Positions 24,890-33,181 of a stretch of 37,200 nucleotides of DNA are shown one piece after another. Each line of letters begins with the position of its first letter. Position 1 is the stretch's first letter. The stretch lies in assembly GCA_020854035.1 (NCBI GenBank), contig JADZGE010000067.1, positions 1-37,200 on the forward strand, given 5' to 3'. The position numbers and the translations under genes are program-made. The notes beneath the pieces are model-generated. The model was not told the DNA's origin and made no database searches. It worked only from the letters and a program-made list of their open reading frames with translations. The DNA is from Burkholderiales bacterium (GTDB lineage Bacteria; Pseudomonadota; Gammaproteobacteria; Burkholderiales; SG8-41).

Positions 24890-25918
24890 CTACTTTGCGT
24901 AGATGCCGATCCCTGCCGCCTTGGCAAGCTTGGTCCACTTGGCCACGTCGCTCCGGATGCGGTCCCTGAACTGTTCCGGCGGACCTCCCGCAGGCCGCAT
25001 CCCCTCGTGCGCGAGCCACTGCTGCATGTTCGGAGTACCGATCACCCTGGCGAATTCACGATTGAGGCGCTGCACGATGGCCGGCGGAATACCCTTCGGG
25101 CCCCAGATGCCGTACCAATGTATGGACTCGTATCCCGGGACCGTTTCACCGACGGTCGGCACGTCCTTCACGGCGTCGATGCGCCAGGGCGTGGTGACTC
25201 CGATCGGATATAACCGCCCGGCCCGGATGTGTGGAATGCTCGGCACGAGACTGCTGAAGCTGGAGTGGATCTCGCCGGAGAGCAGCGCGTTCATTACCGG
25301 GCCGCTCCCCTTGTAGGGCACGTGCGTGATCTCGATTCCCGTCGCCTGCTGGAACAGCTCCTGCGAGAGGTGTCCGAGGCCGCCCACACCCGCGGACCCG
25401 AAACGCAGCTTGCCGGGGTTCGCCCTGGCGAACTCGATCGCCTCCTTCACGGACTTGATCGGGCTCTTGGGGTTCATCGTGATGACGAGCCCGGTCTCGC
25501 CGATGAGAATGATCGGCGTGATGTCCTCGACGGAGTCGTACGGGAGCTTGTGCATCACGGGATTGGCGCCGTAGCTGCCGGACACGGTGATGAGCGTGTA
25601 GCCGTCGGGAACCGCGCGCACGGCGATCCCCGCGCCGAGCGTGCCGCCGCCTCCCGGGCGGTTGTCGACCACGATCTGCTGGCCGAGCGCTTCCGACACC
25701 TGCGGCCCGAGCAGGCGCGACAGGATGTCCGAGCCGCCGCCTGGGGCGAAGGGTGTCAACAGGCGTATCGGCCGGTTCGGGTATGCCGCCGCGGCGGTCG
25801 CGACAGCAGGCAGGAGCGACGTCGCGCCCGCGAGCAGGCAGGCGGCAATCGCCGTGGCGCCCGTCCGCCGGAACCGCCCGCGGCGTCTCGTTCCCGCTCT
25901 TGCGCGTGCAATCTGCAT
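24890..25918 (-). CDS. Bug/TctC-family periplasmic substrate-binding protein
   Basis: The product has 342 residues from the ATG at 25918, supported by AGGAGG seven nt upstream. A long basic N-terminus (RARAGTRRRGRFRRTG) precedes the hydrophobic signal core AIAACLLAGATSLLPAVATA. The mature part opens AYPNRPIRLLTPFAPGGGSDILSR. Further family motifs are VDNRPGGGGTLGAG, AVPDGYTLI and THVPYKGSGP. It is the divergent partner of the Bug gene at 26062, with only 143 nt between the starts. The two are similar but clearly distinct, so this is not a recent duplication. Confidence 0.93.
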   Translation of the reverse strand: MQIARARAGTRRRGRFRRTGATAIAACLLAGATSLLPAVATAAAAYPNRPIRLLTPFAPGGGSDILSRLLGPQVSEALGQQIVVDNRPGGGGTLGAGIAVRAVPDGYTLITVSGSYGANPVMHKLPYDSVEDITPIILIGETGLVITMNPKSPIKSVKEAIEFARANPGKLRFGSAGVGGLGHLSQELFQQATGIEITHVPYKGSGPVMNALLSGEIHSSFSSLVPSIPHIRAGRLYPIGVTTPWRIDAVKDVPTVGETVPGYESIHWYGIWGPKGIPPAIVQRLNREFARVIGTPNMQQWLAHEGMRPAGGPPEQFRDRIRSDVAKWTKLAKAAGIGIYAK

Positions 25919-26061
25919 TGCGTTCCTCCTCGCTTTGCTCGCCCTCGTTATGGGTCCATCCGCTATCCGCGGCGACCGCAGGTACCGCGCGGTGCCCGGG
26001 ATGCTACCATCCCTGCCGGCACACCGGGGCCGCGACCCCGCCCACGACACGGAGACTCGGC

Positions 26062-27054
26062 ATGAAATCGAAACGCGTACTGGCACTGGCAATGCTGCCT
26101 TTCGCGGCACCCGCGCTCATCGCCGCGAGCGGCGCGCAGGCCCAGCCGGCGGCCTACCCCTCGAAACCGGTTCGGATCATGATCGGCTATGCGCCGGGCG
26201 GGCCGGCGGATCTCTCCGGGCGCGTCGTCGCGCCGAAGCTGACGGAGGCGCTCGGCCAGACCTTCTTCATCGAGACTCGCGGCGGCGCGGGCGGCACGAT
26301 CGGCATGGACCTCGTGGCGAAGGCCACGCCCGACGGCTACACGATCGGGCTCGGCAGTTCCGGCAACCTCGTCATGGCGCCGCAGCTCTATCCCAGGATT
26401 CCGTACAACGTGCAGAAGGACCTCATTCCCGTCGCCCAGCTCGCGATGAGCGCCTACGTGATCGCGGTCAATCCCACGGTGCCGGCGAAGACCGTACCGG
26501 AATTCATCAAGCTCGCGCGCGGGCTGAAGAACCCGCTCAACTACGGCACCTCGGGCAACGGCTCCACCTCGCACGTCGCCGCGGAGCTCCTCGGCCAGGC
26601 GATCGCGGCGCGGCTCGCGCACGTGCCGTACAAGGGCACGGGCCCCGCGCTCGCGGCGGTCGTCGCCGGAGAGATCGACATGATGGTGGCCGATCTCACG
26701 CCCGCGCTGCCGCACGCCGCTTCCGGCAGGTTGCGGATACTCGGCACGGTCAGCAGCAAGCGTCCTTCCGCCGCGCCGCACCTGCCGACGATGGCCGAAG
26801 CGGGCGTGAAGATGCACCCGGTGGATGGCCGCTACGGCATCGTCGTGCCCGCGGGTACGCCGCGTGACGTGGTGGCCCGCCTGCACGCGGCGATCATCAC
26901 GGTGCTGAAGGCGCCCGACGTGCAGCAGCGCTACGCCCAGATGGGCTTCGACGTCGTCGGTGACACTCCCGGGGAGTTCGCCGCGACGTTGAAGACCGAG
27001 GGTGAGGTATTCGGCGGCGTGATCCGCAGGGCCGGCATCAAGCCGGACGCCTAG
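26062..27054 (+). CDS. Bug/TctC-family periplasmic substrate-binding protein
   Basis: This 330-residue receptor starts at ATG 26062 with GGAG eight nt upstream. The signal peptide (MKSKRVLALAMLPFAAPALIAASG then AQA) is followed by QPAAYPSKPVRIMIGYAPGGPADLSGR, where YAPGG replaces the more usual PFPPGG/PFAPGG. Other motifs are IETRGGAGGTIG, ATPDGYTIG and HVPYKGTGP. It lies 48 nt before the ornithine-cyclodeaminase-family gene, so the two are probably one transcript. As in the other two Bug genes, no TctAB transporter is nearby. Confidence 0.93.
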   Translation: MKSKRVLALAMLPFAAPALIAASGAQAQPAAYPSKPVRIMIGYAPGGPADLSGRVVAPKLTEALGQTFFIETRGGAGGTIGMDLVAKATPDGYTIGLGSSGNLVMAPQLYPRIPYNVQKDLIPVAQLAMSAYVIAVNPTVPAKTVPEFIKLARGLKNPLNYGTSGNGSTSHVAAELLGQAIAARLAHVPYKGTGPALAAVVAGEIDMMVADLTPALPHAASGRLRILGTVSSKRPSAAPHLPTMAEAGVKMHPVDGRYGIVVPAGTPRDVVARLHAAIITVLKAPDVQQRYAQMGFDVVGDTPGEFAATLKTEGEVFGGVIRRAGIKPDA

Positions 27055-27102
27055 CGCAACGCACGTCCGGAATCGCAGACCGATCCCGACAGGCCGACCA
27101 CC

Positions 27103-28073
27103 GTGACCGCCCCCGTTTACCTCACCGCCCTGCAGTGCCGCGAGCTCATCACGCCCGAGGACGTGCTCGCCGAGATCGAACGCGTCGTCGCGTGGGACGC
27201 GGCGGGCGAAGTGCGCTGGCCCGAACCGCGCAACATGAACATGCGCGACCGCTTCGAGAATCACTACCACCTCAAGGCCTGCATACTGGAGCGCCCCTCG
27301 GTCGCGGGCTTCCGTCTCGTCGCGCACAACGCGACCGACGAGACGTCGCGGGACGCCACGCGCTTCGTCCTGCTGGTCGATGTCGAAAGCTCGCGCCCGC
27401 TGGCACTGGTGGACGAGACCTGGACCTACGCCCAGCGCACCGTCGCGTCCATCGTGATGGCGGCGCGCCGGCTCGCGCGAGCCGATGCGGCGAGCCTCGC
27501 GCTCGTCGGCGCCGGACGCCTCGCGAAAACAGCGCTCGACTACTACGCGCGGCTCTTCCGCCTGCGCGAACTGCGGATCGCCTCGCGGCGTCCCGAAACC
27601 CGGGGCGCGCTCGCCGCCGCCGCCGGCGCCGCCACGGCATCGCCGCGCGGCCCGCGGCCGACATCGAGGACGCCGTGCGTGGCGCGGACCTCGTCCTCAC
27701 GGCCACGAACAGCGCGCGCGCCATGCTCGAGGAGCGCTGGATCGCGCCCGGCGCCGTGGTCGCGACCCTCGACAGCGCCGAGCCGGGACGGGACTTCGCG
27801 GAAAAGGCGGACCTTTTCGTGGTCGACAGCCGCGAGCAGCTGCGCAAGGAGCTCACCGAGCTCTACGGCCCGGACGCGCCCGGGTGGGTGGACGCCACCG
27901 TGGCCGAGGTCGTGAGCGGCCGGCACCCGGGCCGCACCAGCGTGGCGCAGCGCGTGCTGATCGTCACGCAGGGCATGGCGAGCCAGGATGTCGCGCTCGC
28001 CCACCTCGCCTACCGGCGGGCTTTGCAGCGCGATCTCGGGCAGCCGCTCGTCGCGGCGTATCCGGCCGATTGA
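27103..28073 (+). pseudogene. Ornithine cyclodeaminase/mu-crystallin family gene with a frameshift
   Basis: Two overlapping frames together encode one complete family member of about 322 residues. The first frame (from GTG 27103) holds the N-terminal part with the conserved Lys in HYHLKACIL. It also carries the nucleotide-binding motif LALVGAGRLAKTA at about residues 132-143. After GALAAAAGA the family sequence continues in another frame as HGIAARPAADIEDAV. That part goes on to LVLTATNS and TLDSAEPGRDFAEKADLFVVDS. The shift falls within 27611-27633, a GCC-rich run, and equals one missing base. It is either a true inactivating deletion or a sequencing error. Relatives reduce cyclic imines or deaminate amino acids with NAD(P). 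Either way the second half is clean, so any damage is recent. Confidence 0.85.
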
Positions 28074-28104
28074 CCGCTTGCCGCGGCCGGTCGGGAACGC
28101 TTCG

Positions 28105-30456
28105 TTACGGAGCGCGCTCCCCCGCCGCGCGGGCGTCCCGGATGAGCCGCCAAAGGCGCGGCGGGCTCAACGGCAGCTCGCGCGGCACCGCCCCCGTCGA
28201 GCGCAGCGCCGCGGCAACCGCGTTGGCGATCACGCCCCCGACCGGGATGATGCCCCCCTCGCCCGCCCCCTTCGCACCGAGCGGATTGTGCGGCGATCGG
28301 TGCTCCTCCAGCGCGAAGGCGCGGATCCTCGCGAAATCGGCCGCGCCCGGCAGGAGGTATTCCGCCAGCGTCCCGGAGAGGAGTTGCGCCTCCTCGTCAT
28401 ACCGGAGATCCTCGAGCAGCACGCCTCCCAGCCCCTGCACGATGGCGCCGACGGTCTGGCCGTGCAGCGTCGCCGGGTTGACGATTCGGCCGACGTCCTC
28501 GACGGCGACGTAATCGATCACCTCGACGTGGCCGGTCTCCGGGTCCACCGCGACGTGCGCGGCGTGCGCCCCGTAGCTGTAGGTGCGCTTCGCGCTCGCG
28601 AAGCGCGCCTCGGCCTCCAGCCGGCGCGTCGCGAGCTCGGCGATGGTCGCCGACCTGCCGCGGGGCCCGCGCGCCTCGCGCCCGCCGGACCACTCCACCT
28701 CCTCCGGCGTGCAGCCGAATCGCTCGGCGGCGGCCTCGCGCACGCGCCTCGCGAGCGCGGCCGCGGCGGCGAGGATCGCCGATCCGCCCATCACGGTGCT
28801 GCGCGAACCGTACGATCCGTGACCGTCGGTGACGCCCGCTGTCGAGCCGTGGAAGACCCCGCGAATCGAAGCGAGGGGCACGCCGAGCGCATCGGCCGCG
28901 ACCTGCGCGAGCACCGTTTCCAGCCCCTGGCCCACGGCGGAGGAACCGACGTAGACCGAGTAGGCGCCGTCGGGCTCGATCACGATGCGGGCGCTCTCGG
29001 CGGGGCCGGCCGCCCCACCCTCGATGTAGCAGCCGATCGCGATCCCGTGATAGCGGCCGCCCTCGAACGCGCCGTCGAGGTGCGTCCTGCCCCGCCAGTC
29101 GAACTCCGCGAGGCAGCGCTCGAGCGTCGAGCGGTAGTCGCCGCTGTCCGTCTCGGCGCGCCCGCCGTACGGCTCGATCGTGGGCAGCGGGTAGGGAATC
29201 TCCTCGCGCGAGACGAGATTGCGCCGCCGGAACTCCACGCGATCGATGCCAAGATCGGCGGCCGCGATGTCGAAGAGCCGTTCCCGGAAGTAATCCGTCT
29301 CGAAGCGACCCGGCGCGCGGTAGGTGCCGACCGGGGTCTTGTTCGTGAGATGGAGCGACACCTCGAGCCGCAGATGCGGTATGCGGTACGGTCCCGGCGC
29401 CACCTGCGCGAGATTGCGCGAAGGCGTGACCCCGTTCGTGCGGAGATACGCGCCGACGTCGGCATGGGCGTGGCCGCGCACGGCAACGATGCGCCCCTCC
29501 CGGTCGCACGCGATCTCCAGCTCGCACTCCACGTCGCGCGCGTGATTGGCGGCGATCAGGTGCTCGCGGCGGTCCTCGACCCACCGGACCGCCGCGCCGA
29601 GCCGGTGCGCCGCGAAGGGGACGAGGAAATCCTCGGGATAGTACTCTCCGCGCACGCCGAACGCGCCGCCGATATCGCACTCCACGAGCTCGACCGACTC
29701 GACCGGCAGTCCGAGTTGCGCGGCCAGCACCCGGCGGTTGTGGAACGGCACCTTGCCCGCGCCGTGCACGAGGAGGCGGCCGCGACCGGCGTCCCATTCG
29801 GCAAGCAGCCCGCGTGTCTCCAGCGGCACGGCGGTATGGCGGTGTACGCTGAAGCGTTCGCGGCGGCGATACGGTGCGTTCCCGAATGCGGCGTCGGCCT
29901 CGCCCTTCACGCCGGCGAGCGTCAGCGCGCAATTCGTCCCGGCCTCCGGAAAGAGCAGCACGTCGCCCCGCCGCGCGGCGGCGCGGTCCGCGACCGCCGG
30001 CAACGGCTCCAGGTCGAGTTCGATCGCCTCCAGCGCATCCTCGGCACGCGCCTGGGTGTCGGCCACGACGAGCGCGACGGGCTCCCCCACGTAGCGGACT
30101 CGCCCGGTCGCGATGACGGGCTGTTCGAAGCACGCGAGCCGCGGCAGCACGTCCTGGCGCATCGGTATCACCGGCACCGGTCCACCCAGCGCGTCGGCGA
30201 CCTCGCGCGCGGTGAAGACGGCACGCACGCCGGGCCGCGCAAGGGCCGCGTCCGTGCCGATGGCGCGGACCACGGCGTGCGCCATGTAGCTCCGCAGTAT
30301 GACCGCGTGCAGCGCCCGGGGCGACCGGACGTCGTCGACGTAAACTCCCTGCCCCCTGAGGAGCCGCGCGTCCTCCAGGCGCGCCAGCGCCCGGCCGATC
30401 GCGCCCGGCGCGGGCGCGCCCCTTCCCGTTGCCGCGTGGCCCTCGCGTCGCTTCAC
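28105..30456 (-). CDS. Molybdopterin-binding subunit of a xanthine dehydrogenase-family enzyme
   Basis: This 783-residue large subunit starts at GTG 30456, 20 nt after the acyl-CoA dehydrogenase stop. It has the hammerhead domain (LEDARLLRGQGVYVDDV), the molybdopterin motif GGAFGVRG at about 263-270, TYRAPGR at 378-384, and GAKGAGEGG near 727-735 with the probable catalytic Glu733. It lacks the AYRCSFR motif of true CO dehydrogenase. It has no FAD or Fe-S subunit beside it, so it must use subunits encoded elsewhere; the pair at 3103-4450 is a candidate. The longer frame to 31527 overlaps the dehydrogenase gene and is not real. Substrate unknown. Confidence 0.93.
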   Translation of the reverse strand: MKRREGHAATGRGAPAPGAIGRALARLEDARLLRGQGVYVDDVRSPRALHAVILRSYMAHAVVRAIGTDAALARPGVRAVFTAREVADALGGPVPVIPMRQDVLPRLACFEQPVIATGRVRYVGEPVALVVADTQARAEDALEAIELDLEPLPAVADRAAARRGDVLLFPEAGTNCALTLAGVKGEADAAFGNAPYRRRERFSVHRHTAVPLETRGLLAEWDAGRGRLLVHGAGKVPFHNRRVLAAQLGLPVESVELVECDIGGAFGVRGEYYPEDFLVPFAAHRLGAAVRWVEDRREHLIAANHARDVECELEIACDREGRIVAVRGHAHADVGAYLRTNGVTPSRNLAQVAPGPYRIPHLRLEVSLHLTNKTPVGTYRAPGRFETDYFRERLFDIAAADLGIDRVEFRRRNLVSREEIPYPLPTIEPYGGRAETDSGDYRSTLERCLAEFDWRGRTHLDGAFEGGRYHGIAIGCYIEGGAAGPAESARIVIEPDGAYSVYVGSSAVGQGLETVLAQVAADALGVPLASIRGVFHGSTAGVTDGHGSYGSRSTVMGGSAILAAAAALARRVREAAAERFGCTPEEVEWSGGREARGPRGRSATIAELATRRLEAEARFASAKRTYSYGAHAAHVAVDPETGHVEVIDYVAVEDVGRIVNPATLHGQTVGAIVQGLGGVLLEDLRYDEEAQLLSGTLAEYLLPGAADFARIRAFALEEHRSPHNPLGAKGAGEGGIIPVGGVIANAVAAALRSTGAVPRELPLSPPRLWRLIRDARAAGERAP

Positions 30457-30476
30457 GCCCGTTCGCCCCGCCCGCC

Positions 30477-31658
30477 TCAACGGAACAGGAAGTTCGCGGC
30501 CTTGAGGAAGAGCGTCCGGTTCACCCCGTCCGAGTGCAGGAACGCGGCGGCATCGCGCACGAGCTTCTCGACGCCGAACTCCTTCATGTAGCCGTGGCCG
30601 CCGTGAATCTCCATGGTCCACGTGGCGATCTGCCACGCCGCCTGCGACGCCATCGCCTTGGGCAGCACGCCGAGCGTCGCGTCCCAGCCCTCGGCGGGAT
30701 GATCGGCGAGCCACGCCGCGCGATGGAGGTAGGCGCGTGACGCATCGATCAGCATGCGCATCTCGGCGAGCTCCGCGCGTATCCCGTCGTGCTCGATCAA
30801 CGGCCTGCCGCCCTGCACGCGCACGCGCGCCCATTCGACGGCCTTGGCATTGAGCGCGCAGGCGACGCCCAGTATCGTCGCCGCGGCGTAGGCGTTGCTC
30901 TGCGGGAAGAAGCGCCCGAGGAGTTCGAACCCGTGCCCCGGCTCGCCGACCACGTCCGCGTCGGGGACGAAGCAGTCCTGGAACACGAGCTCGGCGTTGT
31001 TCGCGAGGCGCTCGCCCATCTTGTCGTGCACGCGGCCGATGGTGAACCCGGGCTGACCGCGTTCCATGAGAAAGCAGGTCGCGCCTTCGGCGAGCGGGCG
31101 GCCCGGCTCGGTCTGCGCGAAGAGAAGGTAGAAGCTCGCCCGGTTGCCGTTCGAGATGAAGTGCTTCATGCCGTTCAGGACCCAGCCGCCGTCCACCTTG
31201 CGCGCGCTGGTGCGAAACGGCGCCGGGTGCGGCAGGAAGTAATTCGACGCCGTGTCCGGCTCGGTGATGCCGATCGCGAGCATGCCTCGCGGGTCCGCGG
31301 CAAACCGCGGCAGTACGCGCGCCTGCTGTTCCGCGGAGAGGGCCTTCTCCATGACCTGGGCGATCTTCAGCGTCTGCGCGAAGATGACGGACACGCCGAT
31401 ATCGCCCTTCGCGAGTTCCTCGACCACCATCGCCGTCGTGAGGGAATCGGCGCCGAGTCCGCCCCACTTCGGGCCGAGCGTCATGGTGCGCAGCCCCGCC
31501 TCGTGCGCCTTCTCGACGATCTCCCACGAGAAACCGGCCGCCGGGTCGGTTTGCGCGTCGAGCGCGGCCGCCCGGGGCTTGACCTCCTTCTCGACGAACC
31601 GCGCCACCGCGTCGAGGATGGCGCGCTGGTCGGCCGTGACGGTGAAGAGTGGGTCCAT
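30477..31658 (-). CDS. Acyl-CoA dehydrogenase family protein
   Basis: This FAD enzyme of about 393 residues oxidises acyl-CoA thioesters at C2-C3. Family motifs include AIGITEPDTASN, KHFISNGNRASF and the C-terminal IHGGHGYMKEFGVEKLVRDAAAF. The ATG at 31658 gives the typical N-terminus (DPLFTVTADQRAILDAVARFVEKEV). A TTG at 31712 would add 18 residues. At the position where many family members have the catalytic Glu (YEGT pattern), this protein reads HSDGVNRT, so Asp377 replaces it. Some family members use Asp or a base elsewhere. It is the first gene of a two-gene unit with the molybdopterin subunit, an uncommon partnership suggesting one pathway that makes and oxidises a cyclic or aromatic-derived acid. 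Confidence 0.93.
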   Translation of the reverse strand: MDPLFTVTADQRAILDAVARFVEKEVKPRAAALDAQTDPAAGFSWEIVEKAHEAGLRTMTLGPKWGGLGADSLTTAMVVEELAKGDIGVSVIFAQTLKIAQVMEKALSAEQQARVLPRFAADPRGMLAIGITEPDTASNYFLPHPAPFRTSARKVDGGWVLNGMKHFISNGNRASFYLLFAQTEPGRPLAEGATCFLMERGQPGFTIGRVHDKMGERLANNAELVFQDCFVPDADVVGEPGHGFELLGRFFPQSNAYAAATILGVACALNAKAVEWARVRVQGGRPLIEHDGIRAELAEMRMLIDASRAYLHRAAWLADHPAEGWDATLGVLPKAMASQAAWQIATWTMEIHGGHGYMKEFGVEKLVRDAAAFLHSDGVNRTLFLKAANFLFR

Positions 31659-31775
31659 GGCGTCGAATGCGGGGCTACGCGCATTCTCCGGAGCGTCCGA
31701 GGTCGGCGTCAAGCCTGCCCGATAATGCTACAGTTCCGCCGCGAGCCGGCGAGCGCAGCGCGGCGCTCGTCGCTC

Positions 31776-31824
31776 CTCACCCGTCACCGGGTGCGCATCA
31801 TCCATTACCCATCACCCATTTCCC
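31776..31824 (+). repeat. Heptad repeat array, seven units (RTYACCC type)
   Basis: Seven consecutive 7-bp units end seven nt before the GTG region of the hydrolase: CTCACCC, GTCACCG, GGTGCGC, ATCATCC, ATTACCC, ATCACCC and ATTTCCC. The unit sequence differs from CYCRYRG but has the same length. It stands in front of the ribosome site TGGAGG (31828-31833). Confidence 0.65.
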
Positions 31825-31837
31825 GAATGGAGGCATC

Positions 31838-33085
31838 GTGATTCCCCCGACCGACAAGACCGGCAGCCTGCGTTCCGAGCGGCGCCGCGACAACCAGCAG
31901 TGGCTCCTCGACTGGATGGTGAAGACGACGGGCCGCACGCACAACTTCGCCTACGATCACCGCGAGATCCCCGCCGAGGTGCGGACCTACCGGCAGATCC
32001 CGCGGGTGATGGAAAAGGCGGGCCGCCACATGGAGACGATCGCGCGCGCAGCGGAGGCAGCGGGGCACCGGCAGTCGGCGTGCGAGCTCTACTACCGCGC
32101 GTGCGAGCAGTACCGCATCGCGCAGCACGCGATCTTCGTCGACGATCACCCGGACAAGATCTACCTGCACGGCAAGCTGATCGAGTCCTTCGAGGGCTGC
32201 GCGCGCACCGCCGACTATCCCCTCGAGCGCGTGGAGATCGACTGGGAGGGCGTGAAGATCCAGTGCAACTTCCACAAGGTCCCCGGCGCGAAGAAGCTGC
32301 CGACGATCCTCTCCATTCCGGGTATGGACCAGACCAAGGAAGCGGTGCCCGACCCGTCCAACAACATCTTCGTGAAGCGCGGCATGAACGTGCTCTGCGT
32401 GGACGGCCCCGGGCAGGGCATGAGCAACCTCCGCAAGATCCGCGTGAACGCCGACAACCACGAGCGCGCGACGAGCGCGTGCGTGGACTGGCTGACGAAG
32501 CAGCCCGAGGTCGACCCGGAAAGAATCGGCGTCATGGGCATCTCGATGGGCTCGTACTGGAGCAACCGCCTCGCCGCGCTCGACCCGCGCGTGAAGGCGA
32601 TCGCGAGTTCGGCGGCGAACTACGGCACCAAGAAGGCGATCTTCGAGGAAGCCTCGCCGCGCTTCAAGCAGATCTTCATGTACATGGCCGGCATCCACGA
32701 CGAGGCGGAGTTCGACAGGATGGCGGAGAAAATGCACCTCTTCGGCTACGGCGCGAAGGTGAAGTGCTGCTCGCTCATGGTGCTCGGCGAGTACGATCCG
32801 CTCTGCCACCTGGAGGAAGGCCTCGCCTACTTCGGGGAGGTCGCGGGTCCGAAGGAGATCTGGATCCTGGAGAACGAGAACCACGTGCCGCGCCCCAGCC
32901 GCAATTTCGGCGGGATGCTGGCCGATCCCCTCGTCGCCGACTGGCTGAAGGACGCGCTGACGGACCGGAAGCCGCGCGATCTCAACAAGGCGGTGTTCGT
33001 GCACGACCGCACGGGAGCCGGGCCCTACAGCCCGCAGATCTCCAGCGTGGAGGAGGTCTACCTGGGCAGGCGCCTCGACCTGTGA
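31838..33085 (+). CDS. Alpha/beta hydrolase resembling 2,6-dihydroxypseudooxynicotine hydrolase
   Basis: The 415-residue protein starts at GTG 31838, after TGGAGG with a short 4-nt spacer. Residues about 1-125 form a helical N-terminal domain (SACELYYRACEQYRIAQHAIF), as in the FrsA/dihydroxypseudooxynicotine-hydrolase group. The hydrolase core follows with Ser236 in GISMGS, Asp320 in GEYDP and His349 in ENENHV as the likely catalytic triad. Members of this group cleave C-C bonds or esters. The best known acts in nicotine degradation after a molybdenum hydroxylase step. That fits three molybdopterin-type hydroxylase loci in this window, but the assignment to any N-heterocycle pathway is inference. 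A clear terminator follows the gene. Confidence 0.88.
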   Translation: MIPPTDKTGSLRSERRRDNQQWLLDWMVKTTGRTHNFAYDHREIPAEVRTYRQIPRVMEKAGRHMETIARAAEAAGHRQSACELYYRACEQYRIAQHAIFVDDHPDKIYLHGKLIESFEGCARTADYPLERVEIDWEGVKIQCNFHKVPGAKKLPTILSIPGMDQTKEAVPDPSNNIFVKRGMNVLCVDGPGQGMSNLRKIRVNADNHERATSACVDWLTKQPEVDPERIGVMGISMGSYWSNRLAALDPRVKAIASSAANYGTKKAIFEEASPRFKQIFMYMAGIHDEAEFDRMAEKMHLFGYGAKVKCCSLMVLGEYDPLCHLEEGLAYFGEVAGPKEIWILENENHVPRPSRNFGGMLADPLVADWLKDALTDRKPRDLNKAVFVHDRTGAGPYSPQISSVEEVYLGRRLDL

Positions 33086-33089
33086 AAGA

Positions 33090-33111
33090 CGCCGGCCGCG
33101 CCGGCGCTTTT
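33090..33111 (+). terminator. Intrinsic terminator of the hydrolase gene
   Basis: CGCCGGC and GCCGGCG form a 7-bp stem around CGC, followed by C then TTTT. It begins five nt after the hydrolase stop codon. Confidence 0.75.
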
Positions 33112-33181
33112 CATCCAGCGGGGACTCGCCGCAATCCGGGGAAGGCTCTCCGCGCTCTCCGTCCTGCCGCCGCGCCCGGGA

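Noticed and set aside
28105..30456. Aerobic CO dehydrogenase CoxL
   Set aside because: The active-site motif AYRCSFR is absent (TYRAPGR instead), and no coxM/coxS genes adjoin it.
30457..31527. N-terminal extension of the molybdopterin subunit frame
   Set aside because: It overlaps the acyl-CoA dehydrogenase in another frame; family homology begins after GTG 30456.
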